A DNA stretch of 8,032 nucleotides from an uncultured Alphaproteobacteria bacterium (GCA_937942205.1 CALDFO010000412.1:1-8032); one strand, 5' to 3'. Positions 1 to 6,656 are shown, numbered from the stretch's first letter. The notes: generated from the letters alone by a model not told the origin. Numbers and translations: made by a program.

Positions 1-321
1 CTGCCCGATGGGGGGCAAGCCGCCGATGGGGTGCGGGTGCTGCTGCAATTCTCGCTGCCGGTCTTTCTGCGCCGCGATCCGGGCCTTGCGCCCCGGCTCG
101 CCTGGTCGGTGCGGGACGGCCGGCTCACCGTCACCAACACCGGCAGCCAGGCGGCCAAGCTGCAGGGCGTGTCGGTGAACGGCACGGCGCTGGCGGGGCA
201 GGGGCTGTTCTATGTCCTGCCCGGCGTCACCCGCGATCTTGGTCCCTTGGCGCAAGGCGGGCAGGTGCAGGCGCGGGAGGGGCGCAGCGGTGCGCTGCTG
301 TCCGCCCTTGTCGCGCCGTGA
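1..321 (+). CDS. Periplasmic pilus-assembly chaperone, C-terminal part (SCPU/archaic chaperone-usher type)
   Basis: This is the last 106 codons of a gene that begins before the window; frame 1 is open from base 1 to the TGA at 319-321. The alternating hydrophobic stretch VRVLLQFSLPVF (about residues 11-22 of the fragment) looks like the G1 donor strand that closes the first immunoglobulin-like domain of PapD-family chaperones. The rest, with LTVTNTGSQAAKL and FYVLPGVTRDL, matches the second domain of the fimbrial chaperones found in spore-coat-U clusters. Such chaperones act in the periplasm, where they cap and fold pilus subunits by donor-strand complementation and deliver them to the usher. 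The usher ATG follows the stop after one base, which supports a shared operon. The N-terminal domain and the conserved subunit-anchoring Arg/Lys residues lie outside the window, so the family call rests on the C-terminal pattern and on context. Confidence 0.82.
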   Translation: MPDGGQAADGVRVLLQFSLPVFLRRDPGLAPRLAWSVRDGRLTVTNTGSQAAKLQGVSVNGTALAGQGLFYVLPGVTRDLGPLAQGGQVQAREGRSGALLSALVAP

Positions 322-322
322 G

Positions 323-2632
323 ATGCCCAGGTCCGTCCCGGCCCTGCTGCTGGCGCTGCTGCTGATGACGATGGGCATCCGATCCGCGATGGCTGCGCCC
401 GCGCTGCTCGAGGTCTGGGTGAACGGAAAATCCGGCGGCGCGGTGGTGGCGGTGACGCGGGAAAACGGCCATCTGTTCGTGGCGGGCGAGGATATCGAAA
501 AGCTGGGTCTGGCGCTGTCCCGCTGCGCCGGGCCTGACGGTCGCTGCGATCTTTCCCGCCTTTCGGGGCTGAAGGCCCAGATCGACGAAAACGGCCAGCG
601 CCTGCTGCTGACGGTCGCGGCCCAGGCGCTACCGCGCCAGACCTATGACCTGGGCGCGGGCGCCAGCGCCGCCCCCGCGCCGCAATCGGACAGCGGCGCG
701 ATCCTGCGCTATGACCTGTCGGCCAGCGCCGCCGACCGGCTGGGACGAACCGTGGCGGGCGGCGCTTCCGTCGCGCTGGATGTCTTTACCCCCGACTACC
801 GCATCGCCAATTCCGGTTTCGTCACCGCCAATGCGGCGGGAATCCGGCCGGTGCGGCTGGACAGCGCGCTGGTGCTGGAGCGGCCCGAGCGATTGTCGCA
901 TTTCATCGTCGGCGATGCGATCAGCGTGACCCAGGACTGGGGCCGCGCCGTGCGCTTCGGCGGCATCCAGTGGGCCAGCGATTTCGGCCTGCGCCCCGGT
1001 CTTGTCACCCAGCCGCTGCCCGCCTTTTTCGGCCAGAGCGAAGTGCCCGCCACGGTGGATGTCTTCAGCGGCGCGGCCCGGCTTTACCAGCAGGATATCG
1101 CGCCCGGCCCGTTCGAGTTGCGCAACCTGCCGGTACTGACCGGCGGCGGCAGCGCCACCATCGTCACCCGCGACGTGCTGGGACGCGAAAGCACCCAGAC
1201 GATCTCGCTCTATACCGATGCCGGGCTGCTGGCGCCGGGCCTGGAAAGTTTCGCGCTGGATGCGGGCTTTCTGCGGACCGGCTATGGCCGCCACAGTTTC
1301 GGCTATGACACGCCCATGGTTTCGGGCGATTGGCGGCGCGGCCTGTCCGACCGCCTGACGCTCCAGGCGCATGGCGAAGCCGCGCCCGGCCTGTTCTCAC
1401 TGGCGGGCGGCGGCGAGCTGGGCTTCGGCTTCGGCAGCATCGCCGCCGGTCTTGCCGCCAATACCGGCGCCCGCGCGGGAATGCTGGCGTCGGTCTCGGC
1501 CAACCTGCTGGCGGGACCGGTCACCCTGTATGGCCAGGGCCAGGCGTCCAGCCGGGGCTGGCGCGACCTGGCGGGGCTTTCCGATGGCGGCCTGCCGCCG
1601 CCGCGCCTGCGCTATCAACTGGGGGCGACCACCGATCTCGACTGGGGCGGCACGCTGGGCATGAGCTGGATCGGCAGCAAGTATCAGAACAGCCCGGCGC
1701 GGCAGCTGCTGTCGGCGTCGTGGCAGGCGGCGTTGCCGCGCGGCGCCTTCCTGGCCCTGAGCGCGTTGAAAGACCTGCAATCGGGCATCGCCAGTGTGCA
1801 GATTTCGCTGAACATGCCGCTGGGCGGGCGCGCCTTGGCGGGCCTGTCCGCCGCCCATGACAAGGACCGCACTTCCGGCCTGGCGACGATCGACAGCCCC
1901 GCCGATCCCGATGGCGGGTTCGGCTACCGCCTGGCGGGCGGCTGGCAGAATGGCGGCCGCCTGCAGGGTGAAGCCGCCTGGATCGGCCGTCATGTCGGGC
2001 TGGATGGCGGCATCTCGCTGGATCGCGGCCAGACCGCATTCCGCGCCGACGCCAGCGGCGCGCTGGTCTTTCTGCGCGGCAGCCTGTTCGCCTCGCGCGA
2101 TCCCGGCGCGGCGGTGGCGCTGGTGGAGGCGGGCGCGCCCGGCATCCGCATCTATCGTGAGAACCGCCCCGTCGCCGTCAGTGATGCCGATGGCGAGGCG
2201 CTGCTCACCGGCCTGGATGCCTGGGCTCCCAACCGGATTGGCGTGGAGCCGCGCGATTATGCGTTCAACGCGGTGGTGGAAAAGACCGACGACATCGTGG
2301 TGCCGCGCCGGTCCGGCGGCGTGCGGGTGGATTTCCGCCCCACCTCGCACCACCCGATGCTGGCCACGGTCACGCGCGGCATTCCGCTGGCCACGCCGGT
2401 GGGCGCGCGCGTGCTGCTGGACGGCGCGGACGATCCCCTGACCCTGGGCCGCGACGGCCAGATCTTCGTGGCCGACCTGCGGACGCCGCGCGGCGGGGTG
2501 GTGGAGATCGGCGGCAGGCGCTGCCGCTTCCGGCTGGATCCGCGGGAGGCCCAGGATTCACAGGCATCGAGGGGGGCGATGGCGCGCAGCGATCCGTTAC
2601 TCTGTCTCAGGGAGGCGAGTGGTGCGTATTAG
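323..2632 (+). CDS. Outer-membrane usher of a chaperone-usher pilus (FimD/PapC family, SCPU-type cluster)
   Basis: The protein has 769 residues, slightly short of classical FimD/PapC ushers (about 800-850). I start it at ATG 323, one base after the chaperone stop, because this gives a clean signal peptide: MPR, then a leucine-rich core at residues 7-17, then a likely cleavage after AMA at residue 24. The upstream in-frame ATG at 212 lies inside the chaperone gene and would bury the signal. Residues about 27-120 resemble the periplasmic N-terminal chaperone-binding domain, with a Cys68/Cys75 pair. A long Gly/Ala-rich, beta-strand-like middle follows, as expected for the 24-strand barrel. The C-terminal part carries a motif typical of ushers, DDIVVPRRSGGVRVDF, and a Cys734/Cys761 pair. 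Ushers form the outer-membrane pore through which subunits are exported and polymerised. No Shine-Dalgarno is obvious, so translation is probably coupled to the chaperone gene. I see no frameshift. Confidence 0.9.
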   Translation: MPRSVPALLLALLLMTMGIRSAMAAPALLEVWVNGKSGGAVVAVTRENGHLFVAGEDIEKLGLALSRCAGPDGRCDLSRLSGLKAQIDENGQRLLLTVAAQALPRQTYDLGAGASAAPAPQSDSGAILRYDLSASAADRLGRTVAGGASVALDVFTPDYRIANSGFVTANAAGIRPVRLDSALVLERPERLSHFIVGDAISVTQDWGRAVRFGGIQWASDFGLRPGLVTQPLPAFFGQSEVPATVDVFSGAARLYQQDIAPGPFELRNLPVLTGGGSATIVTRDVLGRESTQTISLYTDAGLLAPGLESFALDAGFLRTGYGRHSFGYDTPMVSGDWRRGLSDRLTLQAHGEAAPGLFSLAGGGELGFGFGSIAAGLAANTGARAGMLASVSANLLAGPVTLYGQGQASSRGWRDLAGLSDGGLPPPRLRYQLGATTDLDWGGTLGMSWIGSKYQNSPARQLLSASWQAALPRGAFLALSALKDLQSGIASVQISLNMPLGGRALAGLSAAHDKDRTSGLATIDSPADPDGGFGYRLAGGWQNGGRLQGEAAWIGRHVGLDGGISLDRGQTAFRADASGALVFLRGSLFASRDPGAAVALVEAGAPGIRIYRENRPVAVSDADGEALLTGLDAWAPNRIGVEPRDYAFNAVVEKTDDIVVPRRSGGVRVDFRPTSHHPMLATVTRGIPLATPVGARVLLDGADDPLTLGRDGQIFVADLRTPRGGVVEIGGRRCRFRLDPREAQDSQASRGAMARSDPLLCLREASGAY
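2611..2615 (+). promoter_or_regulatory. Ribosome binding site setting the SCPU start
   Basis: GGAGG lies inside the last codons of the usher gene. It sits 6 nt before GTG 2622 but only 3 nt before the adjacent in-frame GTG 2619, so 2622 is the better start. The two choices differ by one residue. Confidence 0.65.
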
Positions 2633-3116
2633 CGCGGCGTCCGTTCCGATCTGTCTGTTGCTGCTGTGCCTGTCGGGGGCGCCCGCCCAGGCGCTGCTCT
2701 GCGGCAGCGGCCTGCCGCTGGCCAGCAATCTGTCGGTCAGCGCCACCGCCCTCAACTTCGGCAGTTACAGCCCGGCGGCCGGCCGCTTCGCCAACGCCAC
2801 GGTGCGGGTGGAATGCGGCCTGCTGGGGATCGACCTGCTGCCGGGCTTCACGGTTTCCCTAACCGCGCTGAACAGCCCCGATCCGGCGTCGCGCAAGATG
2901 CTGCGGGCCGCCGTGCCGCTGAACTACAATCTCTATACCGCCAACGACTATGCCACCGTCTGGGGGGACGGCGGCAACGCCTCGGTCCTGCAGAGCTACA
3001 ATCCGCTGCTGGCCCTGGGCGCGGTGAATTTCACCGCCTGGGGGCGGCTGCCCGCCGGCCAGTATGTGCCCGCCGGTTCCTATACGGACGTCATCACCGT
3101 GACGGTTGCTTTCTAA
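2622..3116 (+). CDS. Secreted spore coat U (SCPU) domain protein, probable pilus subunit or tip adhesin
   Basis: This is a small exported protein of 164 residues. A signal peptide is clear: MRISAAS, a hydrophobic stretch at residues 8-17, and likely cleavage after AQA at residue 24. The mature part (about 140 residues) is a single SCPU domain, with Cys27 and Cys65 (in VRVECG) likely forming a disulfide, a middle NYNLYTANDYATVWGDG segment, and the ending SYTDVITVTVAF typical of the last strand. Members of this family are subunits of archaic chaperone-usher pili such as Acinetobacter Csu, which promote adhesion and biofilm formation. Its place after the usher matches that of the tip adhesin CsuE, but CsuE-like proteins are longer with two domains, so a minor or major subunit is equally possible. 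The start overlaps the usher stop by 11 nt, implying translational coupling. The LLCG near the mature N-terminus does not fit a lipobox. Confidence 0.87.
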   Translation: MRISAASVPICLLLLCLSGAPAQALLCGSGLPLASNLSVSATALNFGSYSPAAGRFANATVRVECGLLGIDLLPGFTVSLTALNSPDPASRKMLRAAVPLNYNLYTANDYATVWGDGGNASVLQSYNPLLALGAVNFTAWGRLPAGQYVPAGSYTDVITVTVAF

Positions 3117-3149
3117 AGGCGCTTGCTGGCCGAAGCGTTCCGGTGGGCG

Positions 3150-3179
3150 TTACCCCGGCGTCGCAAACAGCGGTATGAT
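3150..3179 (+). promoter_or_regulatory. Candidate phoR promoter with a -10 next to the start codon
   Basis: TATGAT at 3174-3179 matches five of six bases of the sigma70 -10 hexamer. A poor -35 candidate, TTACCC at 3150-3155, lies 18 bp upstream. Transcription would begin about 7 nt after the -10, on or near the ATG at 3186. The weak -35 makes this tentative. The gap from 3117 to 3185 contains no recognisable terminator, so read-through from the pilus operon is also possible. Confidence 0.35.
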
Positions 3180-3185
3180 GACCGC

Positions 3186-4502
3186 ATGATTGCTGAATCG
3201 CTTCTGCGCCTGCGCGGCTTTGCCTGGCCCATCCTGATCGGCCTGGTGGCAGGCGGCGCGGCGGTGCTGTTCGGCGGCGCGGGCGCTTTCTGGGGCCTGC
3301 TGGCCCTGGCGCTGGCCGTGGCGATGATCGCCCAGTTCGTCAGCTTCCAGGAACCGGTGCTGCGCCCGCCCGAGCAGGATCCCGACGATCCCGTCGCCCT
3401 GCTGCCGCCGCTGACCCGTCTGTTGCTGGAACGGCTGCCCATGCCGGTGATGCTGCTGGATGAGGACGAACGGGTGCTGTTCGTCAACCATGCCATGCGC
3501 GATGTGCTGGGGCCCGGGCTGGACCGCAAGCGCGCTTCCTCGGTGCTGCGGAACCCGGAGGTTCTGGCCGCCATCGCGGCGGCCGGGCGCGGCGAGACCG
3601 TGGATGTGCCCTTCACCCTGCCGGTGCCGGTGGAGCGGCATTTCCAGGCCTATGCCGCGCGCATCAGTGTACAGCCCGCCGTCAGCGTGCTGCTGCTGCA
3701 TGACCTGACCGTGGTCCGCAAGAGCGAGCGGATGCGTGCCGATTTCGTGGCCAATGCCAGCCATGAACTGCGCACCCCGCTGGCGGCGGTGACCGGCTTC
3801 ATCGACACGCTGCGCGGCCATGCCCGGGATGACGCCCAGGCGCGCGAACAGTTCCTGGACATCATGGCCAAGGAGACCGCGCGGATGCGGCGGCTGATCC
3901 AGGATCTGTTGTCGCTCACCCGTATCGAGATGAACGAGCATGTGAAGCCGGAAAGCCCGGTGGACCTGGAAGGCGCGGTGCGCCAGGCGGTGGCGGGCGT
4001 ATCGCCGCTGGCGGCGCAGGACGGCATCACCGTGTCGCTGGATGTCGCGGCGGACCTGCCGCGCGTGGCGGGCGAGCATGACGAACTGGTGCAGCTGTTC
4101 CAGAACCTGGTCCACAACGCCATCAAGTATGGCCGCGAGGGCGGAGAGGTGCGGGTCAGCCTGATGCGGGTGAATCCGGGGCGCCAGGACGAGATGGTGG
4201 CGGTGGCGGTGCGCGATGACGGCGAAGGCATCGCCGCCGCGGCCATTCCGCGCCTGACCGAGCGATTCTACCGCGTGGATGTGAAGCGCAGCCGCGAGCG
4301 CGGCGGCACCGGGCTGGGCCTGGCCATCGTCAAGCACATCGTCAATCGCCACCAGGGGCGGCTGGCGATCGAGAGCAAGCCGGGCGAGGGCAGCACCTTC
4401 ACGGTGTTCCTGCCCCCCGCGCCGGATGTGGAACAGGCCGGGGAAGCCGCGGAAAAGGCGGAAAAACCGGCACCCTCCGCGTCTGTCACGGAAATGTTAT
4501 AA
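3186..4502 (+). CDS. phoR: Phosphate regulon sensor histidine kinase PhoR
   Basis: A membrane-bound sensor kinase of 438 residues. Two hydrophobic segments (about residues 11-29 and 33-53) are separated by only a few residues, so there is almost no periplasmic domain. This is the usual PhoR design, which senses phosphate indirectly through PhoU and the Pst transporter. A PAS-like region follows (from about residue 75, with LPMPVMLLDEDERVLFVNHA). Then comes the HisKA dimerisation domain with the phospho-acceptor His193 in SHELRTPL, and an ATPase domain with Asn311 in the N box (NLVHNAIKYG), DDGEG at 344-348 and GTGLGL at 374-379. The last 25 or so residues are an Ala/Glu/Lys/Pro-rich tail. ATG 3186 was chosen because an upstream TTG at 3123 would add an Arg-rich stretch without a ribosome site. 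No Shine-Dalgarno precedes 3186 either. phoU and phoB downstream make PhoR far more likely than another kinase. Confidence 0.93.
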   Translation: MIAESLLRLRGFAWPILIGLVAGGAAVLFGGAGAFWGLLALALAVAMIAQFVSFQEPVLRPPEQDPDDPVALLPPLTRLLLERLPMPVMLLDEDERVLFVNHAMRDVLGPGLDRKRASSVLRNPEVLAAIAAAGRGETVDVPFTLPVPVERHFQAYAARISVQPAVSVLLLHDLTVVRKSERMRADFVANASHELRTPLAAVTGFIDTLRGHARDDAQAREQFLDIMAKETARMRRLIQDLLSLTRIEMNEHVKPESPVDLEGAVRQAVAGVSPLAAQDGITVSLDVAADLPRVAGEHDELVQLFQNLVHNAIKYGREGGEVRVSLMRVNPGRQDEMVAVAVRDDGEGIAAAAIPRLTERFYRVDVKRSRERGGTGLGLAIVKHIVNRHQGRLAIESKPGEGSTFTVFLPPAPDVEQAGEAAEKAEKPAPSASVTEML

Positions 4503-4511
4503 AACTGTCGC
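4483..4511 (+). promoter_or_regulatory. Probable Pho box (PhoB binding site), three repeats in 11-bp phase
   Basis: Three 7-bp units begin at 4483 (CTGTCAC), 4494 (ATGTTAT) and 4505 (CTGTCGC), separated by 4-bp linkers GGAA and AAAA. The 11-bp period and the CTGTCAT-like units are those of Pho boxes bound by PhoB dimers. Units two and three with their A-rich linker match about 15 of 18 positions of the classical enterobacterial Pho box, judged from memory. The site spans the phoR stop codon and lies 58 nt before phoU. CATAGG at 4511-4516 sits 10 bp after unit two, where a PhoB-dependent -10 would be expected. That placement would make phoU-phoB a PhoB-activated transcript. Binding and the promoter are inferred. 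Confidence 0.75.
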
Positions 4512-4568
4512 ATAGGCGTGGTGCCAGCGGCCTAGGCAAGGCGGCGTATCTGGACCCGAGAACCCGCG

Positions 4569-5279
4569 ATGACCGAACATACCGTCAAATCCTTCGGCGA
4601 ACAGCTTGAAACCCTTTCGGCCCTGGTGGCGCAGATGGGCGGGCTGGCCGAAGCCCAGTTCGCATCCGCCATCGAGGCGATCTCGCGCCGCGACAGCGCC
4701 GCCGCCGAGCGCGCCGTGGGCGGCGATGCCCGCATCGACGAGATGCAGCAGGAGATCGAGGAGCGGGCGCTGAAGCTGCTGGCCTTGCGCCAGCCCATGG
4801 CGGTGGACCTGCGCGAGACGCTGGCCGCGATCAAGACCGCCGCCGAACTGGAGCGGATCGGCGACCTGGCCCGGAACATCGCCAAGCGCGCGCTGGTGCT
4901 GAACCGCGAACCGCCCATCCGCCTGACCCAGAGCCTGGCCCGGATGGGCAAGGCCGCCCAGAACCAGCTCAAGCAGGTGCTGGACGCCTTTTCCAACCGC
5001 AATGCCGAGGCCGCCGAGGCGGTGTGGAACCGCGACGGCGAGATCGACGAAATCTATAACAGCCTGTTCCGCGAACTGCTGACCTATATGATGGAAGATC
5101 CGCGCACCATCGGCCTGTGCACGCATCTTTTGTTCGTCGCCAAGAATATCGAGCGCAGCGGCGACCATTGCACCAACATCGCCGAGGTCGTGTACCATAT
5201 GGTGCGGGCCGGGCACCTGGCCAGCAACCGCCCCAAGGCGGACCATACCAGCGAAACCTTTTTCGAAAGCCGCGCATGA
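4569..5279 (+). CDS. phoU: Phosphate transport/signalling regulator PhoU
   Basis: A cytoplasmic, all-helical protein of 236 residues, the normal length for PhoU. It shows two tandem PhoU repeats, each with the metal-binding ExxxD signature: E95-R-I-G-D99 (in ELERIGDLARNIAKRA) and E195-R-S-G-D199 followed by His200 (in NIERSGDHCTNIAE). PhoU links the Pst phosphate transporter to PhoR and keeps the Pho response off when phosphate is plentiful. ATG 4569 gives the expected N-terminus (MTEHTVKSFGEQLETL). The upstream ribosome site is weak (GAGAA around 4558). A Pho box precedes it, and the stop overlaps the phoB start by 4 nt (ATGA), so phoU and phoB are co-transcribed and probably translationally coupled. 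pst genes are not adjacent, which is notable because they commonly lie directly upstream of phoU. Confidence 0.95.
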   Translation: MTEHTVKSFGEQLETLSALVAQMGGLAEAQFASAIEAISRRDSAAAERAVGGDARIDEMQQEIEERALKLLALRQPMAVDLRETLAAIKTAAELERIGDLARNIAKRALVLNREPPIRLTQSLARMGKAAQNQLKQVLDAFSNRNAEAAEAVWNRDGEIDEIYNSLFRELLTYMMEDPRTIGLCTHLLFVAKNIERSGDHCTNIAEVVYHMVRAGHLASNRPKADHTSETFFESRA

Positions 5280-5983
5280 GCAAGCCCACCGTCCTTGTCG
5301 CCGAAGACGAAAGCGCCCTGGTCACCCTGCTGCGCTACAACCTGGAGCGTGAAGGCTACCGGGTGCTGGAAGCGCGCGACGGCGAGGAGGCCCTCCTGGT
5401 CGCCGCCGAGGAACAGCCCGACCTGGTGATCCTGGACTGGATGATGCCCCAGCTGTCCGGCATCGAGGTCTGCCGCCGCCTGCGCGGCCGCCAGGAGACA
5501 CGCAACGTTCCCATCCTGATGCTGACGGCGCGGGGCGAGGAATCGGATCGTATTCGCGGCCTGGATACCGGCGCCGACGACTATCTGACCAAGCCTTTCT
5601 CCATGACCGAACTTCTGGCGCGGCTGCGGGCGGTGATGCGCCGCGTCCGTCCCGGCCTGGCCAATGACGTGGTGCAGGTGGGCGATATCGAGATGGACCG
5701 CGCCGCCCACCGGGTGCGCCGCGCGGGCACCGAAGTGCATCTGGGGCCCACCGAATACCGCCTGCTGGACCATCTGATCCAGCATCCGGGCCGGGTCTTT
5801 TCCCGCGAACAGTTGCTGGACGCGGTGTGGGGCAGCGATATCTATGTCGAGGCCCGCACGGTGGATGTGCATGTCGGGCGTCTGCGCAAGGCGCTGAATG
5901 TGGACGGGACGGCCGATCCGATCCGCACCGTGCGCTCGGCCGGCTATTCGCTGGACACCGCCGCGGCGAGCAGCGCCGCCTGA
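5276..5983 (+). CDS. phoB: Phosphate regulon response regulator PhoB (OmpR family)
   Basis: A 235-residue two-domain regulator. The receiver domain (residues about 4-118) has all key positions: acidic Glu10/Asp11, phospho-acceptor Asp54 in VILDWMMP, Thr84 in LMLTAR, and Lys106 in YLTKPF. The C-terminal winged-helix DNA-binding domain (about 130-228) includes LGPTEYRLLDHL, the recognition-helix region YVEARTVDVHVGRLRKAL, and the final RTVRSAGYSLD. On phosphorylation by PhoR it would dimerise on Pho boxes and activate phosphate-scavenging genes, including, it seems, its own operon. The DWMMP motif, the order phoR-phoU-phoB and the length (PhoB is usually about 229) support PhoB over other OmpR-family members. 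The start is the ATG overlapping the phoU stop; no strong ribosome site of its own is seen. The short AAASSAA tail lies beyond the usual end of the family. Confidence 0.95.
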   Translation: MSKPTVLVAEDESALVTLLRYNLEREGYRVLEARDGEEALLVAAEEQPDLVILDWMMPQLSGIEVCRRLRGRQETRNVPILMLTARGEESDRIRGLDTGADDYLTKPFSMTELLARLRAVMRRVRPGLANDVVQVGDIEMDRAAHRVRRAGTEVHLGPTEYRLLDHLIQHPGRVFSREQLLDAVWGSDIYVEARTVDVHVGRLRKALNVDGTADPIRTVRSAGYSLDTAAASSAA

Positions 5984-6029
5984 ACCGGATTACCTTGCCG
6001 GGCAACCGGAGCAACAGGGTAGATAGTTG

Positions 6030-6058
6030 AAAGGCCGTGCGATCCGCACGGCCTTTTT
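6030..6058 (+). terminator. Rho-independent terminator after phoB
   Basis: A perfect 12-bp stem (AAAGGCCGTGCG at 6030-6041 pairing with 6045-6056) closes a 3-nt loop and runs into a five-T tract at 6054-6058. It lies 46 nt after the phoB stop and 15 nt before the end of the convergent peroxidase gene. On the minus strand the following T-run is only three long, so it should work mainly for phoB. Confidence 0.9.
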
Positions 6059-6073
6059 CATTTTCATCGGAAA

Positions 6074-6553
6074 TTACAGCAACTGCTCGATGGCCTTTTC
6101 CAGCGCCTCCGGCTTGTCGCGTGGCGCATAACGCGCGACGGGAATGCCGTCGCGGTTGACCAGGAACTTGGTGAAATTCCACTTGATCGCTTCGGTGCCC
6201 AGGATGCCGGGTTTTTCCTGTGTCAGGGTGCGCCACAGGGGGTGCGCGTCCGGTCCGTTGACCTCCACCTTGGCGAACATCGGAAAAGTGACGCCGTAAT
6301 TCTTCCGGCAGAAGGCGCCGATCTCCCCGGCGCTGCCCGGCTCCTGCGCCCCGAACTGGTTGCAGGGAAAGCCCAGCACGGTCAGGCCGCGCGACTCCAG
6401 CTTTTCATGCAGCGCCTGCAGGCCCGCATATTGCGGGGTGAAGCCGCAGGCGCTGGCGGTGTTGACGATCAGCAGCACCCGCCCGCGCCAGCGCGACAGC
6501 GGGGCTTCTTCGCCGGTTAGGAGTTTGGCGGTGAAATCATAGACGGTGGTCAT
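6074..6553 (-). CDS. Glutathione peroxidase family protein, thioredoxin-type (BtuE/Gpx-like)
   Basis: A cytosolic peroxidase of 159 residues with no signal peptide. The glutathione peroxidase fold is evident from NTASACGFTPQY with peroxidatic Cys36, FPCNQFGAQEPG with Gln70, and IKWNFTKFLV with Trp125 and Asn126, which together make the Cys-Gln-Trp-Asn catalytic tetrad. Cys82 in FCRKNYGVTFPMF sits where the resolving cysteine of two-cysteine, thioredoxin-dependent members lies. The likely reaction is therefore reduction of hydrogen or organic peroxides with thioredoxin rather than glutathione (family knowledge). Length is normal for bacterial BtuE-like proteins. An in-frame TGA nine bases upstream rules out an earlier start than 6553. 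Its ribosome site, GAGG, lies in the arm of a repeat hairpin. It is downstream of gcrA on the same strand and convergent with phoB. Confidence 0.93.
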   Translation of the reverse strand: MTTVYDFTAKLLTGEEAPLSRWRGRVLLIVNTASACGFTPQYAGLQALHEKLESRGLTVLGFPCNQFGAQEPGSAGEIGAFCRKNYGVTFPMFAKVEVNGPDAHPLWRTLTQEKPGILGTEAIKWNFTKFLVNRDGIPVARYAPRDKPEALEKAIEQLL

Positions 6554-6557
6554 GGGT

Positions 6558-6627
6558 CCTCATGCTTCGACAGGCTCAGCATGAGGATAGCGCAAAGTCC
6601 TCACCCTGAGCTTGTCGAAGGGTGAGG
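6558..6627. repeat. REP-like element: two 29-bp stem-loops in head-to-head orientation
   Basis: Unit one (6558-6586) has arms CCTCATGC and GCATGAGG around a 13-nt loop. Unit two (6599-6627) has arms CCTCACCC and GGGTGAGG around a 13-nt loop, TGAGCTTGTCGAA. The two loops are reverse complements at 12 of 13 positions, so the units are inverted copies separated by 12 bp. The arms differ between the copies, yet each pairs perfectly with its partner, which is compensatory change. The TGAGCTTGTCGAA core is, from memory, a very common dispersed intergenic repeat in alphaproteobacteria and some other GC-rich proteobacteria, comparable to REP/BIME elements. The pair occupies most of the gap between gcrA and the peroxidase gene. 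Confidence 0.9.
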
Positions 6628-6656
6628 GCAGCGCCTTACGACGCCATTCGGCCCCC

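Noticed and set aside
212..322. Upstream ATG extension of the usher
   Set aside because: The extra 37 residues overlap the chaperone gene in another frame, are Arg/Pro/Cys-rich, and would place the signal peptide internally. ATG 323 fits far better.
1397..2353. Antisense reading frame (318 codons) opposite the usher, and a similar one at 629-1372
   Set aside because: Composition is biased toward Ala, Arg, Gln and His without motifs, and no ribosome site is apparent. The usher on the plus strand is clearly the real gene.
2690..2702. Possible lipoprotein signal (LLCG) in the SCPU protein
   Set aside because: The residue before Cys is Leu, not Gly/Ala/Ser as a lipobox needs, and AQA just before it is a good type I cleavage site. 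The Cys more likely pairs with Cys65.
3119..3136. Possible terminator after the SCPU gene (CGCTT ... AAGCG)
   Set aside because: Only a 5-bp stem with an 8-nt loop and no T-tract, so it is too weak to call.
3150..4352. Long antisense reading frame (400 codons) opposite phoR
   Set aside because: It is rich in His, Gln, Arg and Gly with no recognisable domain, and it mirrors the codon-position bias of phoR. Long antisense frames are expected in GC-rich genes.
4497..5246. Antisense reading frame (249 codons) opposite phoU
   Set aside because: It covers nearly all of an unambiguous phoU and has no family resemblance.
5984..6029. Short direct repeat ACCGGA and palindrome TTGCC/GGCAA after phoB
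   Set aside because: The repeat is too short and the palindrome leaves almost no loop. The strong terminator just downstream explains the region.
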